Origin: JAHWJR01 sp035942035
Lineage (GTDB): Bacteria > Actinomycetota > Acidimicrobiia > Acidimicrobiales > CADCSY01
DNA length: 26,447 nt
Assembly (NCBI GenBank): GCA_035942035.1
Contig: DASZDK010000119.1
Coordinates: forward strand, 1-26,447
Direction: 5' to 3'
In this document: one piece after another, positions 7,087 through 14,000 of the stretch
Numbering within the stretch: position 1 is the stretch's first letter
How the letters are laid out: every line of letters starts with the position of its first letter
The notes under the pieces: generated by a model
Told to the model about the DNA's origin: nothing
What the model saw: the letters and a program-made list of their open reading frames with translations, nothing else
The model's database searches: none
Made by a program: the position numbers and the translations under genes

Positions 7087-7986
7087 TCAGCTCGTCACCA
7101 ATGCGGCCTGCAATGCGGGCTCCAATGTGGAATGGCGGAAGGCGTAGCCGGTGCTGTTCAGCACCTCGGGTCGCACGCGGAGGCTGGTGAACAACAAGGT
7201 GTCAGCGAGCTCGGTACCGACCAGCAACCGCGGCGCCAGCCGGGGAACGGGCAGGATGGCGGGCCGGTGGAGGACCCGGCCGAGGGTGCGGCTGAACTCG
7301 GCGTTGGTCACGGCCTCCGGCGCCGTGAGGTTCACCGGGCCGCTGACGTCGGCGGTGAGAAGGTGGACCATGGCCCCGATGTGGTCCTCGAGGGCGATCC
7401 ACGACCACCACTGCCGACCGGACCCGAGTCGACCGCCCAGTCCGAGCTTGAACAGCGGAAGGAGCTTGGCCAGTGCCCCGCCGTCGGCGTCGAGCACCAG
7501 GCCGGTGCGGAGAAAGGCAGTGCGCACGCCGGCGTCCGCCGCCGGCTGGGCGGCCGCCTCCCACGCCACGCAGACCTGGGCGAGAAAGTCGTCGCCGGGC
7601 GGCCAGTCCTCGGTGACCTCCTGGTCGCCCCGCTCCCCGTAGTAGTTCATGCCCGAGGCGCTCAACAGCACCTGCGGACGAGGGTCGAGGCGTGCCACCG
7701 TCTCCGCCACCAGCGCCGTGCCCAGCGTGCGGCTCTCCCGGATGCGGCGCTTCTGCTCGTCGGACCAGCGCCGGCCGCCGATGCTCTCGCCGGCCAGGTG
7801 CACCACGGCGTCGACCCCGGCCAGGCCCGAGGCGTCGATCGTTCCCGCCTGCGGGTCCCACCGCACCTCGTCCTCGGCGCTGGGCCGGTGGCGCACGATG
7901 CGTCGCACCCGGTTACCGCCCTCTCGGAGGGCACGAACCAGGGCCGTTCCGAGAAAACCGCTCGAACCGGTGACGGCGACGTCCAC
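7087..7986 (-). CDS. TIGR01777-family epimerase/SDR-like protein
   Basis: 299 residues. The N-terminal Rossmann motif is 'VAVTGSSGFLGTALVRALREGG'. Family hallmarks follow: 'DAVVHLAGESIGGRRWS', 'RIRESRTLGTALVAETV', 'SASGMNYYGERGD', 'RTGLVLDADGGALAKLLPLFKLGLGGRLGSGRQWWSWI' and 'GPVNLTAPEAVTNAEFSRTLGRVLHRP', ending in a DUF1731-like segment. Such proteins (YfcH and plant SulA-like relatives) bind NADP, but the substrate is unsettled. The start is GTG 7986, because TAGCGT sits exactly 7 nt upstream; the frame is open farther (to 8256) but would overlap argS and has no family similarity there. Divergent from argS with 90 bases between starts. Confidence 0.9.
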   Translation of the reverse strand: MDVAVTGSSGFLGTALVRALREGGNRVRRIVRHRPSAEDEVRWDPQAGTIDASGLAGVDAVVHLAGESIGGRRWSDEQKRRIRESRTLGTALVAETVARLDPRPQVLLSASGMNYYGERGDQEVTEDWPPGDDFLAQVCVAWEAAAQPAADAGVRTAFLRTGLVLDADGGALAKLLPLFKLGLGGRLGSGRQWWSWIALEDHIGAMVHLLTADVSGPVNLTAPEAVTNAEFSRTLGRVLHRPAILPVPRLAPRLLVGTELADTLLFTSLRVRPEVLNSTGYAFRHSTLEPALQAALVTS

Positions 7987-7993
7987 GGCGCTG

Positions 7994-7999
7994 ACGCTA
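7994..7999 (-). promoter_or_regulatory. -10 element of the leaderless TIGR01777 gene
   Basis: TAGCGT on the minus strand, 7 nt, then GTG at 7986. This is the same hexamer and spacing as before the M24 peptidase gene at 16847. Confidence 0.5.
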
Positions 8000-8063
8000 C
8001 GGGCGGCGGCGGAGTTGCGCACACGGCAACGTCCCACCGGACCGGCGTGTCGAGGACCGCATC

Positions 8064-8069
8064 TAGGGT
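8064..8069 (+). promoter_or_regulatory. -10 element of leaderless argS
   Basis: TAGGGT, then 7 nt, then ATG 8077. Transcription would begin at or next to the start codon. A GAGCGG stretch within the spacer could be mistaken for a weak ribosome-binding site. Confidence 0.5.
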
Positions 8070-8076
8070 GAGCGGA

Positions 8077-9837
8077 ATGGCCGACAGTCCCCTGCGTCTG
8101 CTGCGCGCCCGCGTGGGCGCGGGTGTGGCCACTGCCTTCGGCGCCGACGTGGAACGGCCCGACCCGCTGGTGGTCCCCACCTCCGATCCCCGTCACGGCG
8201 ACTACACCTGCCCGGCCGCCATGTCCCTGGCCCGCACCCTCCGGCGGCCGCCCCACGAGCTCGCCGAGCGGCTGGCCGCGGCGCTCGACCTCGCCGACGT
8301 CTGCGAGCCGCCGGAGGTCGTGCGCCCCGGGTTCGTCAACCTGCGGCTGCGGAAGAGCTGGTTGGAGTCACAGGTCGTCGCCATGGTCGGCGACGACCGC
8401 CTGGGGATCGGTCCGGTGGCGGAGCCGGTGCGGGTGGTCGTCGACTACTCCGGCCCCAACGTGGCCAAGCAGATGCACGTGGGGCATCTGCGCTCGACGA
8501 TCATCGGCGATTCCCTGTGCAACCTCCTCGAGTTCCTCGGCCACGAGGTCGAGCGGGTGAACCACCTGGGCGACTGGGGCACCCAGTTCGGGATGCTGAT
8601 CGCCCACGTCGAAGACGTCCATCCCGGCGGGCTCGGAGGTGCCGATGCCGAGGTGGAGGACCTGGAGGCCCTCTATCGCACCGCCAACGCCCGTTTCAGC
8701 GATGACCCCGCCTTCCGCGACCGGGCCCGGCAGCGAGTCGTCGACCTGCAGTCCGGCGAGCCGACGGCCCGGGCGGCGTGGCAGTGGATGGTGGACCTGT
8801 CGATGGCCCGCAACCAGGAGGTCTACGAGCTGCTCGGCGTGCGGAACCTGGTGACGCGCGGCGAGTCCTCCTACCAACCGCTCCTCGCCGACGTGGTGGC
8901 CGAGCTGGAGGCGGCGGGGCTCGTGGTCGTCGACGACGGTGCCAAGTGCGTGTTCGTCGAGGGCTTCACCAACAAGGCCGGGGAGCCGTTGCCGCTCATC
9001 GTGCAGAAGGCCGACGGGGCCTACAACTACGCCACCACCGACCTGGCCGCTTTGCGGTCACGGGTGGAGCAGGGGGCCCGCCGCCTGGTCTACGTGACCG
9101 ACGCCGGTCAGGCCCAGCACTTCGCCATGGTCTTCGCCGTGGCCGCCCGAGCGGGATGGCTTCCCCCCGAGGTGGAGGCCGCCCACGTCGCCTTCGGCCT
9201 GGTCCTGGGAGAGGGCGGTGGGCGGCTGCGGACCCGCAGCGGCGACACCGTGCGGTTGCGCGACCTGCTCGACGAAGCCGTGGCTCGGGCCCGGGAGTTC
9301 CTGGTGGAACGGGCGAACGAGCGAGGAGAGCCGGTGCCGGCCGACGTCGACGAGGTGGCTCGGGCGGTGGGCGTGGGCGCGGTGAAGTACGGCGACCTCA
9401 GTCAGAACCGTCAGAGCAACTACGTGTTCTCCTACGACCGCATGCTCACCCTCAGGGGCAACACCGCTCCGTACCTGCAGTACGCCTTTGCCCGCATCCG
9501 CTCCATCCTGCGGGAGGCAGGGCGGGAGGGCGACGGGGGAACAGCCGCCGAGGCCGTCACCGTGTCGCTCGGCGAGCCCCAAGAGGCGGACCTGGCCCGG
9601 CGGCTGGTGGCAACGGGTGATGTGCTGGAGCGGGTGGTCGACGACTACCTGCCCAGCCACCTCTCGGCTCACCTCTACGAGCTGGCCCAGGCGTACCACC
9701 AGTTCTACGAGCACTGCCCGGTGCTGCGGGCCGACGCACCCGTGCGCCGGTCGCGCCTCGCGCTGTGCGAGGTGACAGCGGCGTCGCTGCGCCGGGGGTT
9801 GGGCCTCCTGGGCATCGATGTGCCGGAGCGCATCTGA
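8077..9837 (+). CDS. argS: Arginyl-tRNA synthetase
   Basis: 586 residues, class I synthetase that charges tRNA-Arg in the cytoplasm. An N-terminal additional domain comes first ('HGDYTCPAAMSLAR...'), then the catalytic Rossmann core with 'DYSGPNVAKQMHVGHLRSTIIGD' (HVGH is the HIGH motif) and 'VNHLGDWGTQFGMLI'. 'ADGAYNYATTDLAALRSRV' and 'VYVTDAGQAQHFAMVF' follow. The KMSK position is degenerate ('LRTRSGDTVRLRDLLDEAV'), as is usual in this enzyme. A DALR anticodon-binding domain closes it ('YDRMLTLRGNTAPYLQYAFARIRSI', 'LYELAQAYHQFYEHCPVL'). The frame is open upstream to 6979, but that part is the shadow of the TIGR01777 gene. Length is normal for the family. Confidence 0.97.
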   Translation: MADSPLRLLRARVGAGVATAFGADVERPDPLVVPTSDPRHGDYTCPAAMSLARTLRRPPHELAERLAAALDLADVCEPPEVVRPGFVNLRLRKSWLESQVVAMVGDDRLGIGPVAEPVRVVVDYSGPNVAKQMHVGHLRSTIIGDSLCNLLEFLGHEVERVNHLGDWGTQFGMLIAHVEDVHPGGLGGADAEVEDLEALYRTANARFSDDPAFRDRARQRVVDLQSGEPTARAAWQWMVDLSMARNQEVYELLGVRNLVTRGESSYQPLLADVVAELEAAGLVVVDDGAKCVFVEGFTNKAGEPLPLIVQKADGAYNYATTDLAALRSRVEQGARRLVYVTDAGQAQHFAMVFAVAARAGWLPPEVEAAHVAFGLVLGEGGGRLRTRSGDTVRLRDLLDEAVARAREFLVERANERGEPVPADVDEVARAVGVGAVKYGDLSQNRQSNYVFSYDRMLTLRGNTAPYLQYAFARIRSILREAGREGDGGTAAEAVTVSLGEPQEADLARRLVATGDVLERVVDDYLPSHLSAHLYELAQAYHQFYEHCPVLRADAPVRRSRLALCEVTAASLRRGLGLLGIDVPERI

Positions 9838-9905
9838 TCCCGTGCCCCGGGGTAGGGGTCGGCGCAGCGGGCCGGACGGCCCCCTGACGATCGTCAAGGA
9901 GGCCC

Positions 9906-10478
9906 ATGGGCAAGAACGACAGCAACAACCGGAACACTGTTGTGCGTGCGCTGAACGACCTCGGCTTGGCCGCCTGGTTCGGCGGCTCCCTGATGGGTGC
10001 CATCGGCCTCAACGGGGCTGCGGCCCAGGTCGACCAGCCCGGTGAGCGGGCCAAGGTGGCCAACGCTGGCTGGGCCAGCTGGACCCCGGCCAACCTGGCC
10101 GCCATCGGCGCCTACGTCGTGGGTTCACTTGCCCTCACCGGAGCCAACCGCGGCCGCCTGACTGGCCAGCAGGGCGTGGGCAAGGTGGCCCTGGCCAAGA
10201 CCGTGCTCACCGCCGGCGCCTTGGCCGCCACCGCCTACAGCCGGGTGCTGGGCCAGACCGTGATGGACGCCGGGACCCCCGAGGTCGCCGGTGCCACCGA
10301 GCCGAGCGACGGCACCCCGGGCGAGGTGGCCGACGCCCAGCGCAAGCTGAAGTTGCTGCAGTGGGCGGTTCCCGCCCTCACCGGTGCCACCGTGGTGCTC
10401 GACTCCAAGATGGGCGAGCAGCAGCGCCCCGCCGACGTGGCTCGCGGAGTGGTCCGGCGGCTCAACCCGGCCGCCTGA
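9906..10478 (+). CDS. Conserved membrane protein of unknown function
   Basis: 190 residues with an AAGGAGG ribosome-binding site just before ATG 9906. About four hydrophobic segments are visible: 'LGLAAWFGGSLMGAIGL', 'NLAAIGAYVVGSLALTG', 'KTVLTAGALAATAYSRVLG' and 'LLQWAVPALTGATVVLDS'. An acidic, Pro-rich loop sits at about 118-145. I recall similar proteins in many actinobacteria, with no known function. It stands alone between argS and a strong hairpin at 10552-10573. Confidence 0.8.
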   Translation: MGKNDSNNRNTVVRALNDLGLAAWFGGSLMGAIGLNGAAAQVDQPGERAKVANAGWASWTPANLAAIGAYVVGSLALTGANRGRLTGQQGVGKVALAKTVLTAGALAATAYSRVLGQTVMDAGTPEVAGATEPSDGTPGEVADAQRKLKLLQWAVPALTGATVVLDSKMGEQQRPADVARGVVRRLNPAA

Positions 10479-10551
10479 CCCGCATCAGTCGGCGCGTCAG
10501 CGACGGCGACGGGGAAGGCAGCAGCGCCGTCTTCCCCCATCTTCCGAGACC

Positions 10552-10573
10552 GAGGGGCCCGCAGGGGCCCCTC
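10552..10573 (+). terminator. Perfect 9-bp stem hairpin
   Basis: GAGGGGCCC (10552-10560), loop GCAG, then GGGCCCCTC (10565-10573). A very stable stem 74 bases after the membrane-protein stop, not followed by a T-run, as is common for actinobacterial terminators. The rest of 10479-10671 shows no gene. Confidence 0.6.
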
Positions 10574-10671
10574 TGTCGCGTCGGGGTTCCCCCCGGCTCT
10601 TTCGAGCCCACCGCCGTCCCCGGCCCAATCTCGACCCGGCGAGGTGGAAACCTGGTCGACGCTGAGCCCGG

Positions 10672-10677
10672 TACCCT
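10672..10677 (+). promoter_or_regulatory. Leaderless-type -10 element
   Basis: TACCCT followed by exactly 7 nt and then ATC at 10685, the same geometry as the promoters of six recognised genes here. Confidence 0.4.
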
Positions 10678-10684
10678 CCGGGCC

Positions 10685-10777
10685 ATCAGCACGCGAAAAC
10701 TCATCATCGCTGCCCTGCTGTGCGGGCTGGCCCTGCTGGTGGCCTTCAGCCTCCAGCTGGTGCTCCTGACCCGGTGA
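10685..10777 (+). CDS. Possible 30-residue single-span membrane peptide with ATC start
   Basis: Reading from ATC 10685, the frame gives a short polar, basic start (STRK), then about 22 hydrophobic residues 'LIIAALLCGLALLVAFSLQLVLL' and 'TR' before TGA. That is a typical tiny membrane protein. No ATG, GTG or TTG occurs in frame close upstream; the nearest open stretch upstream is Pro/Arg/Gly-rich and covers a terminator hairpin. A TACCCT hexamer lies exactly 7 nt before the ATC. Either initiation uses a rare AUC codon, or the true base is G (ATG) and this is a mutation or sequence error. Function unknown. Confidence 0.45.
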   Translation: MSTRKLIIAALLCGLALLVAFSLQLVLLTR

Positions 10778-10827
10778 GCTGCCACCCAGCGTGAGTAAGC
10801 AGCCGCCCGGTGGGTAAGGGCGCCTAC

Positions 10828-11025
10828 ATGAATACACCGACGAAGAAGATGACCGCCGCTGCGTTCGCCGCCGTCCTCGCCCTGGGCGGCACCGCCTGCA
10901 ACGACGAGGACAACGACGGTTCCACGGCCGACGAGGAGACCGAGCAGCTGGAGCAGAACGTGGAAGAGGGTGCCAACGAGGTCGACCAGCAGGTCGAGGA
11001 GGGCGCCGAGGACAAGAACGAGTAA
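10828..11025 (+). CDS. Small acidic lipoprotein-like secreted protein
   Basis: 65 residues from ATG 10828, with AAGGG at 10816-10820 as ribosome-binding site (GTG 10810 is an alternative). The basic start 'MNTPTKK' is followed by the hydrophobic stretch 'TAAAFAAVLALGGTAC'. The Cys at about residue 24 is a probable lipidation site, though GTAC is a loose lipobox. The mature part is almost wholly acidic: 'DEDNDGSTADEETEQLEQNVEEGANEVDQQVEEGAEDKNE', with heptad-like QLEQNVEE / QQVEEGAE repeats. The function is unknown; such peptides often coat the membrane exterior. Confidence 0.65.
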   Translation: MNTPTKKMTAAAFAAVLALGGTACNDEDNDGSTADEETEQLEQNVEEGANEVDQQVEEGAEDKNE

Positions 11026-11068
11026 CGCCGGGAGGTAATAGCCTCCGCTCCGTCCGATCGAAGGAGCG

Positions 11069-12472
11069 ATGGTGGCAGAGCAGTTCGACGTCGTGATCGT
11101 AGGTGGAGGGCCCGGTGGCTACGCCTCGGCCCTCTACGCCGCCGCCGCCGGCCTCTCTGTCGCCCTCGTGGAGCGCGACCGGGTCGGCGGCACGTGCCTT
11201 CACCGGGGATGCATCCCGGCCAAGGAGTTGCTCGAAACCGCCTCGGTGCGGCGCACCATCGCCGGCGCCGCCGCCTTCGGCCTCGACGCCGGCGAGCCCA
11301 CCATCGACTTCGGCATCACCATGAAGCGCAAGCAGAAGGTCATCGACGGCCTCTGGAAGGGCCTGCAGGGACTCCTGAAGCGCCGCAAGATCACCACCTT
11401 CGCCGGTACGGGCACGTTGGGGGCCGACGGGGTGGTCACCGTGCACCCGGCTGACGGCCCCGACCAGGAGCTTCGGGCAGACAGCGTCATCCTGGCCGCC
11501 GGGTCGGTGCCGCGGACCATCCCTGGCTTCGACCTCGACGGCCGCTTCGTCCTCACCTCCGACGAGGTGCTGGCGATGACGGAGTTGCCGGCGTCAGCCG
11601 CGGTGGTCGGTGGTGGCGCCATCGGCTGCGAGTTCGCCTCCATGCTCGCCGACCTCGGGGTGCGGGTCTCCCTGCTCGAGAGCCTGCCCAAGCTGCTGCC
11701 CGGCTGTGACAGCGACGTCGCCGCTGTGGTCCGCAAGAGCTTCGAGAAGCGGGGCATCGACGTGCGCACCGGAGTGCAGGTCGAGGGCCACGAGCCCGGC
11801 GACTCGACGACCACCGTTCGCCTGGGCGACGGGGAGTCGCTCGAGGTCGAGCGGGTGGTGGTGTCGGTGGGGCGCAGGCCGCTGTCGGACAGCCTCGGAC
11901 TCGACGGGTCGGGGGTGGAGGTCGACGATCGGGGCTTCGTCAAGGTCGACCAGACGTGCCGGACCACCCGTGACGGCGTGTGGGCCGTCGGTGACCTGGT
12001 CGCCACCCCGCAACTGGCCCACGTGGGCTTCGCCGAGGGGATCGTGGCGGTCAAGGACATCCTCGGCGAGCGCCCGCTGCCGGTGCAGTACGACCGGGTC
12101 CCGTGGTGCATCTACTGCCATCCGGAGGTGGCCTTCGCCGGCCACTCCGAGGAGTCGGCCAGGGAGGCGGGCCACGAGGTGGTGGTCTCGACCCACCACT
12201 ACCGGGGCAACGGCCGGGCGCTGATCGTTGGCGAGCCCGAGGGGCTGGTGAAGATCGTGGCGGCCCGCCGGCCCGACGGTGGCGCCGGGCAGATCCTCGG
12301 GGTCCACATGGTGGGCCCCTGGGTCACCGAGCAGCTGGGCCAGGGGTACCTGGCCGTCAACTGGGAGGCCACGGTCGACGACGTGGCGGAGCTCGTGCAG
12401 CCCCACCCCACACTGTCGGAGAACTTCGGTGAGGCCGTGATGGCCCTCACCGGGAGAGGACTGCACGGCTGA
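11069..12472 (+). CDS. lpdA: Dihydrolipoamide dehydrogenase (E3)
   Basis: 467 residues, flavoprotein that reoxidises dihydrolipoamide on E2 with NAD. The FAD motif 'VVIVGGGPGGYASALYAA' lies at the N-terminus. The redox disulfide GGTCLHRGCIPAKE places Cys43 and Cys48. The NAD motif 'AAVVGGGAIGCEFASMLADLG' sits in the middle, and the second FAD contact is 'GVWAVGDLV'. The dimer-interface catalytic pair lies in 'HPTLSENFGEAV' (His about 446, Glu about 451). GGAG precedes ATG 11069. Its stop shares one base with the E2 start (TGATG), so the two subunits are coupled. All catalytic motifs are intact. Confidence 0.96.
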   Translation: MVAEQFDVVIVGGGPGGYASALYAAAAGLSVALVERDRVGGTCLHRGCIPAKELLETASVRRTIAGAAAFGLDAGEPTIDFGITMKRKQKVIDGLWKGLQGLLKRRKITTFAGTGTLGADGVVTVHPADGPDQELRADSVILAAGSVPRTIPGFDLDGRFVLTSDEVLAMTELPASAAVVGGGAIGCEFASMLADLGVRVSLLESLPKLLPGCDSDVAAVVRKSFEKRGIDVRTGVQVEGHEPGDSTTTVRLGDGESLEVERVVVSVGRRPLSDSLGLDGSGVEVDDRGFVKVDQTCRTTRDGVWAVGDLVATPQLAHVGFAEGIVAVKDILGERPLPVQYDRVPWCIYCHPEVAFAGHSEESAREAGHEVVVSTHHYRGNGRALIVGEPEGLVKIVAARRPDGGAGQILGVHMVGPWVTEQLGQGYLAVNWEATVDDVAELVQPHPTLSENFGEAVMALTGRGLHG

Positions 12473-13965
12473 TGGCCGATATCACCATGCCCCAACTGGG
12501 GGAGACCGTGACCGAGGGAACCATCACCCGGTGGTTCAAGCAGGTGGGCGACAAGGTCCAGGCCGACGAGGCGCTGTTCGAGATCTCCACCGACAAGGTC
12601 GACTCAGAGGTCCCGTCCCCGGCCTCCGGCACCCTGGCGGAGATCCTCGTCGAGGAGGGGGGGGTCGTCGAGGTCGGGGCCAAGCTCGGCGTCATCTCGG
12701 ACTCGGACTCGGCCGGCGGCGACGGTGACAGCGCCGGCGCGACGCCGGCGAGCAGCGGGGCGGGCGAACCCGACGCTCCGGTGGCGCCCGATCCCACGGG
12801 CGGCGGCGAGGGCAAGGAAGCGGAGCCCGAGGAGGAGGCCGCCCCCGCGGAGCCCGAGACGCAGCCGGCCGCCGGCGCCGAGGGCAAGGAGTCCGGCGGG
12901 TCGCTGAGCTCCACCACCACCGCCGAGGGCCGCCCGACCGCTGCTCCGGAGGAGCGCACACCGACCAAGAAGGACGGTGACGGATCGTCGGCCGCCAAGG
13001 CCGGCTCGGGCGCCAGCCGGCTGCTCTCGCCCGTGGTGCGCCGGCTGGTCGCCGAGTACGACCTCGACCCCGACGCCATCGAAGGCAGCGGCGCCGGCGG
13101 GCGCATCACCCGCAACGACGTCCTGGCGGTCATCGATCGAGAGCGGAGCGGCAAGGGCGCGGCCGGCACCGAGCAGCGCCGTCCCGCCTCCGCCCCGGCC
13201 CCGGCCGCACCTGCCCCCGCCCGGGCAGCGGGCACCGCCGTTGCCGCCGAGGGCGACGAAGTGGTCCCGTTCTCCAACATCCGCCGCCGCACCGCCGAGC
13301 ACATGGTGATGTCCAAGGCCACCTCGGCCCACACCCTGGTGGCCATCGAGGTCGACTACGAGGGCGTCGACAAGGTACGCCTGGCCGAGAAGGCCCGGTT
13401 CAAGGCGGAGGAGGGCATCAACCTCACCTACCTCCCGTTCGTGAGCCGGGCGGTGGTCGATGCCATCCGCGAGTTCCCCCACGTCAACGCCTCGGTGGGC
13501 GACAACGAGCTGGTGGTGCACCGGGCCGTGCACCTGAGCATCGCCGTCGACATCAACTTCGAGGGTCTCATGGCGCCGGTCGTCCACGGCGCCGGCGCCA
13601 AGCGACTGCGGGCGCTGGCCCGGGACATCGCCGACCTTGCCCAGCGGGCGCGCAGCCGCAAGCTCGGGCCCGACGACATCGCCGGCGGCACCTTCACCAT
13701 CACCAACCCCGGCCCGTTCGGGACCCTGCTCACCGGGGCCATCATCAACCAGCCCCAGGTGGCCATCCTGTCCACCGACGGGGTGCGCAAGCGCCCGGTC
13801 GTGGTAGAGCTGCCCGACGGCTCCGACGCCATCGCCATCCATCCCGTCGGCAACCTGGCCATCACCTTCGACCACCGGGCCATCGACGGCGCCTACGCCT
13901 CGGCCTTCGTGGCCAAGGTCAAGCAGATCCTGGAGACGCGGGACTGGGCGGCGGAGCTGGCATGA
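12472..13965 (+). CDS. sucB: 2-oxo acid dehydrogenase E2 (dihydrolipoamide acyltransferase), probably 2-oxoglutarate type
   Basis: 497 residues. One lipoyl domain spans 1-76 with the lipoylated lysine in 'EISTDKVDSEVP' (Lys42). A long Ala/Pro/Glu/Gly linker (about 80-180) precedes the E1/E3-binding domain 'SRLLSPVVRRLVAEYDLDPDAI...GGRITRNDVLAVI' (about 182-222). A second Ala/Pro linker leads to the catalytic domain, with 'FSNIRRRTAEHMV' and the active-site HRAIDG near residues 468-473. A single lipoyl domain and the 'MPQLGETVTEGTITRWFK' start favour succinyltransferase, but pyruvate or branched-chain E2 cannot be excluded because no E1 gene is in view. The stop overlaps a 12-codon ATGA micro-frame leading into lipBA. 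Confidence 0.92.
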   Translation: MADITMPQLGETVTEGTITRWFKQVGDKVQADEALFEISTDKVDSEVPSPASGTLAEILVEEGGVVEVGAKLGVISDSDSAGGDGDSAGATPASSGAGEPDAPVAPDPTGGGEGKEAEPEEEAAPAEPETQPAAGAEGKESGGSLSSTTTAEGRPTAAPEERTPTKKDGDGSSAAKAGSGASRLLSPVVRRLVAEYDLDPDAIEGSGAGGRITRNDVLAVIDRERSGKGAAGTEQRRPASAPAPAAPAPARAAGTAVAAEGDEVVPFSNIRRRTAEHMVMSKATSAHTLVAIEVDYEGVDKVRLAEKARFKAEEGINLTYLPFVSRAVVDAIREFPHVNASVGDNELVVHRAVHLSIAVDINFEGLMAPVVHGAGAKRLRALARDIADLAQRARSRKLGPDDIAGGTFTITNPGPFGTLLTGAIINQPQVAILSTDGVRKRPVVVELPDGSDAIAIHPVGNLAITFDHRAIDGAYASAFVAKVKQILETRDWAAELA

Positions 13966-14000
13966 GCCTCCCCGTCGCCTCGTCGCGAGCCGGGCCGTGA
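13962..14000 (+). CDS. 12-codon bridging micro-ORF between sucB and lipB-lipA
   Basis: ATG at 13962 overlaps the sucB stop (ATGA), runs 12 codons (MSLPVASSRAGP) and ends in a TGA overlapping the GTG start of the LipB-LipA gene (GTGA at 13997-14000). It may carry terminating ribosomes across the gap and couple the two genes. It may equally be chance in such GC-rich DNA, and the peptide has no recognisable feature. Confidence 0.25.
   Translation: MSLPVASSRAGP

Noticed and set aside
5883..7190. A 435-codon plus-strand frame opposite ehuB
   Set aside because: EhuB has a signal peptide, lipobox and family motifs; the opposite frame is Val/Leu/Gly/His-rich shadow sequence.
6979..8076. A 366-codon N-terminal extension of argS
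   Set aside because: It is antisense to the TIGR01777 gene, and ArgS family similarity begins at ATG 8077, which has the leaderless promoter layout.
10361..10684. Long upstream extension of the 30-residue membrane peptide
   Set aside because: The extension is Arg/Pro/Gly-rich, overlaps the preceding gene in another frame and crosses the terminator hairpin at 10552-10573.
12720..12960. Repeat-like GC-rich stretch in the E2 gene
   Set aside because: It is the normal Ala/Pro/Glu/Gly inter-domain linker of E2 proteins, not a mobile or tandem repeat.
12604..13875. A 423-codon minus-strand frame opposite the E2 gene
   Set aside because: The Gly/Ala/Arg-rich translation mirrors the E2 Ala/Pro linkers; no motif.
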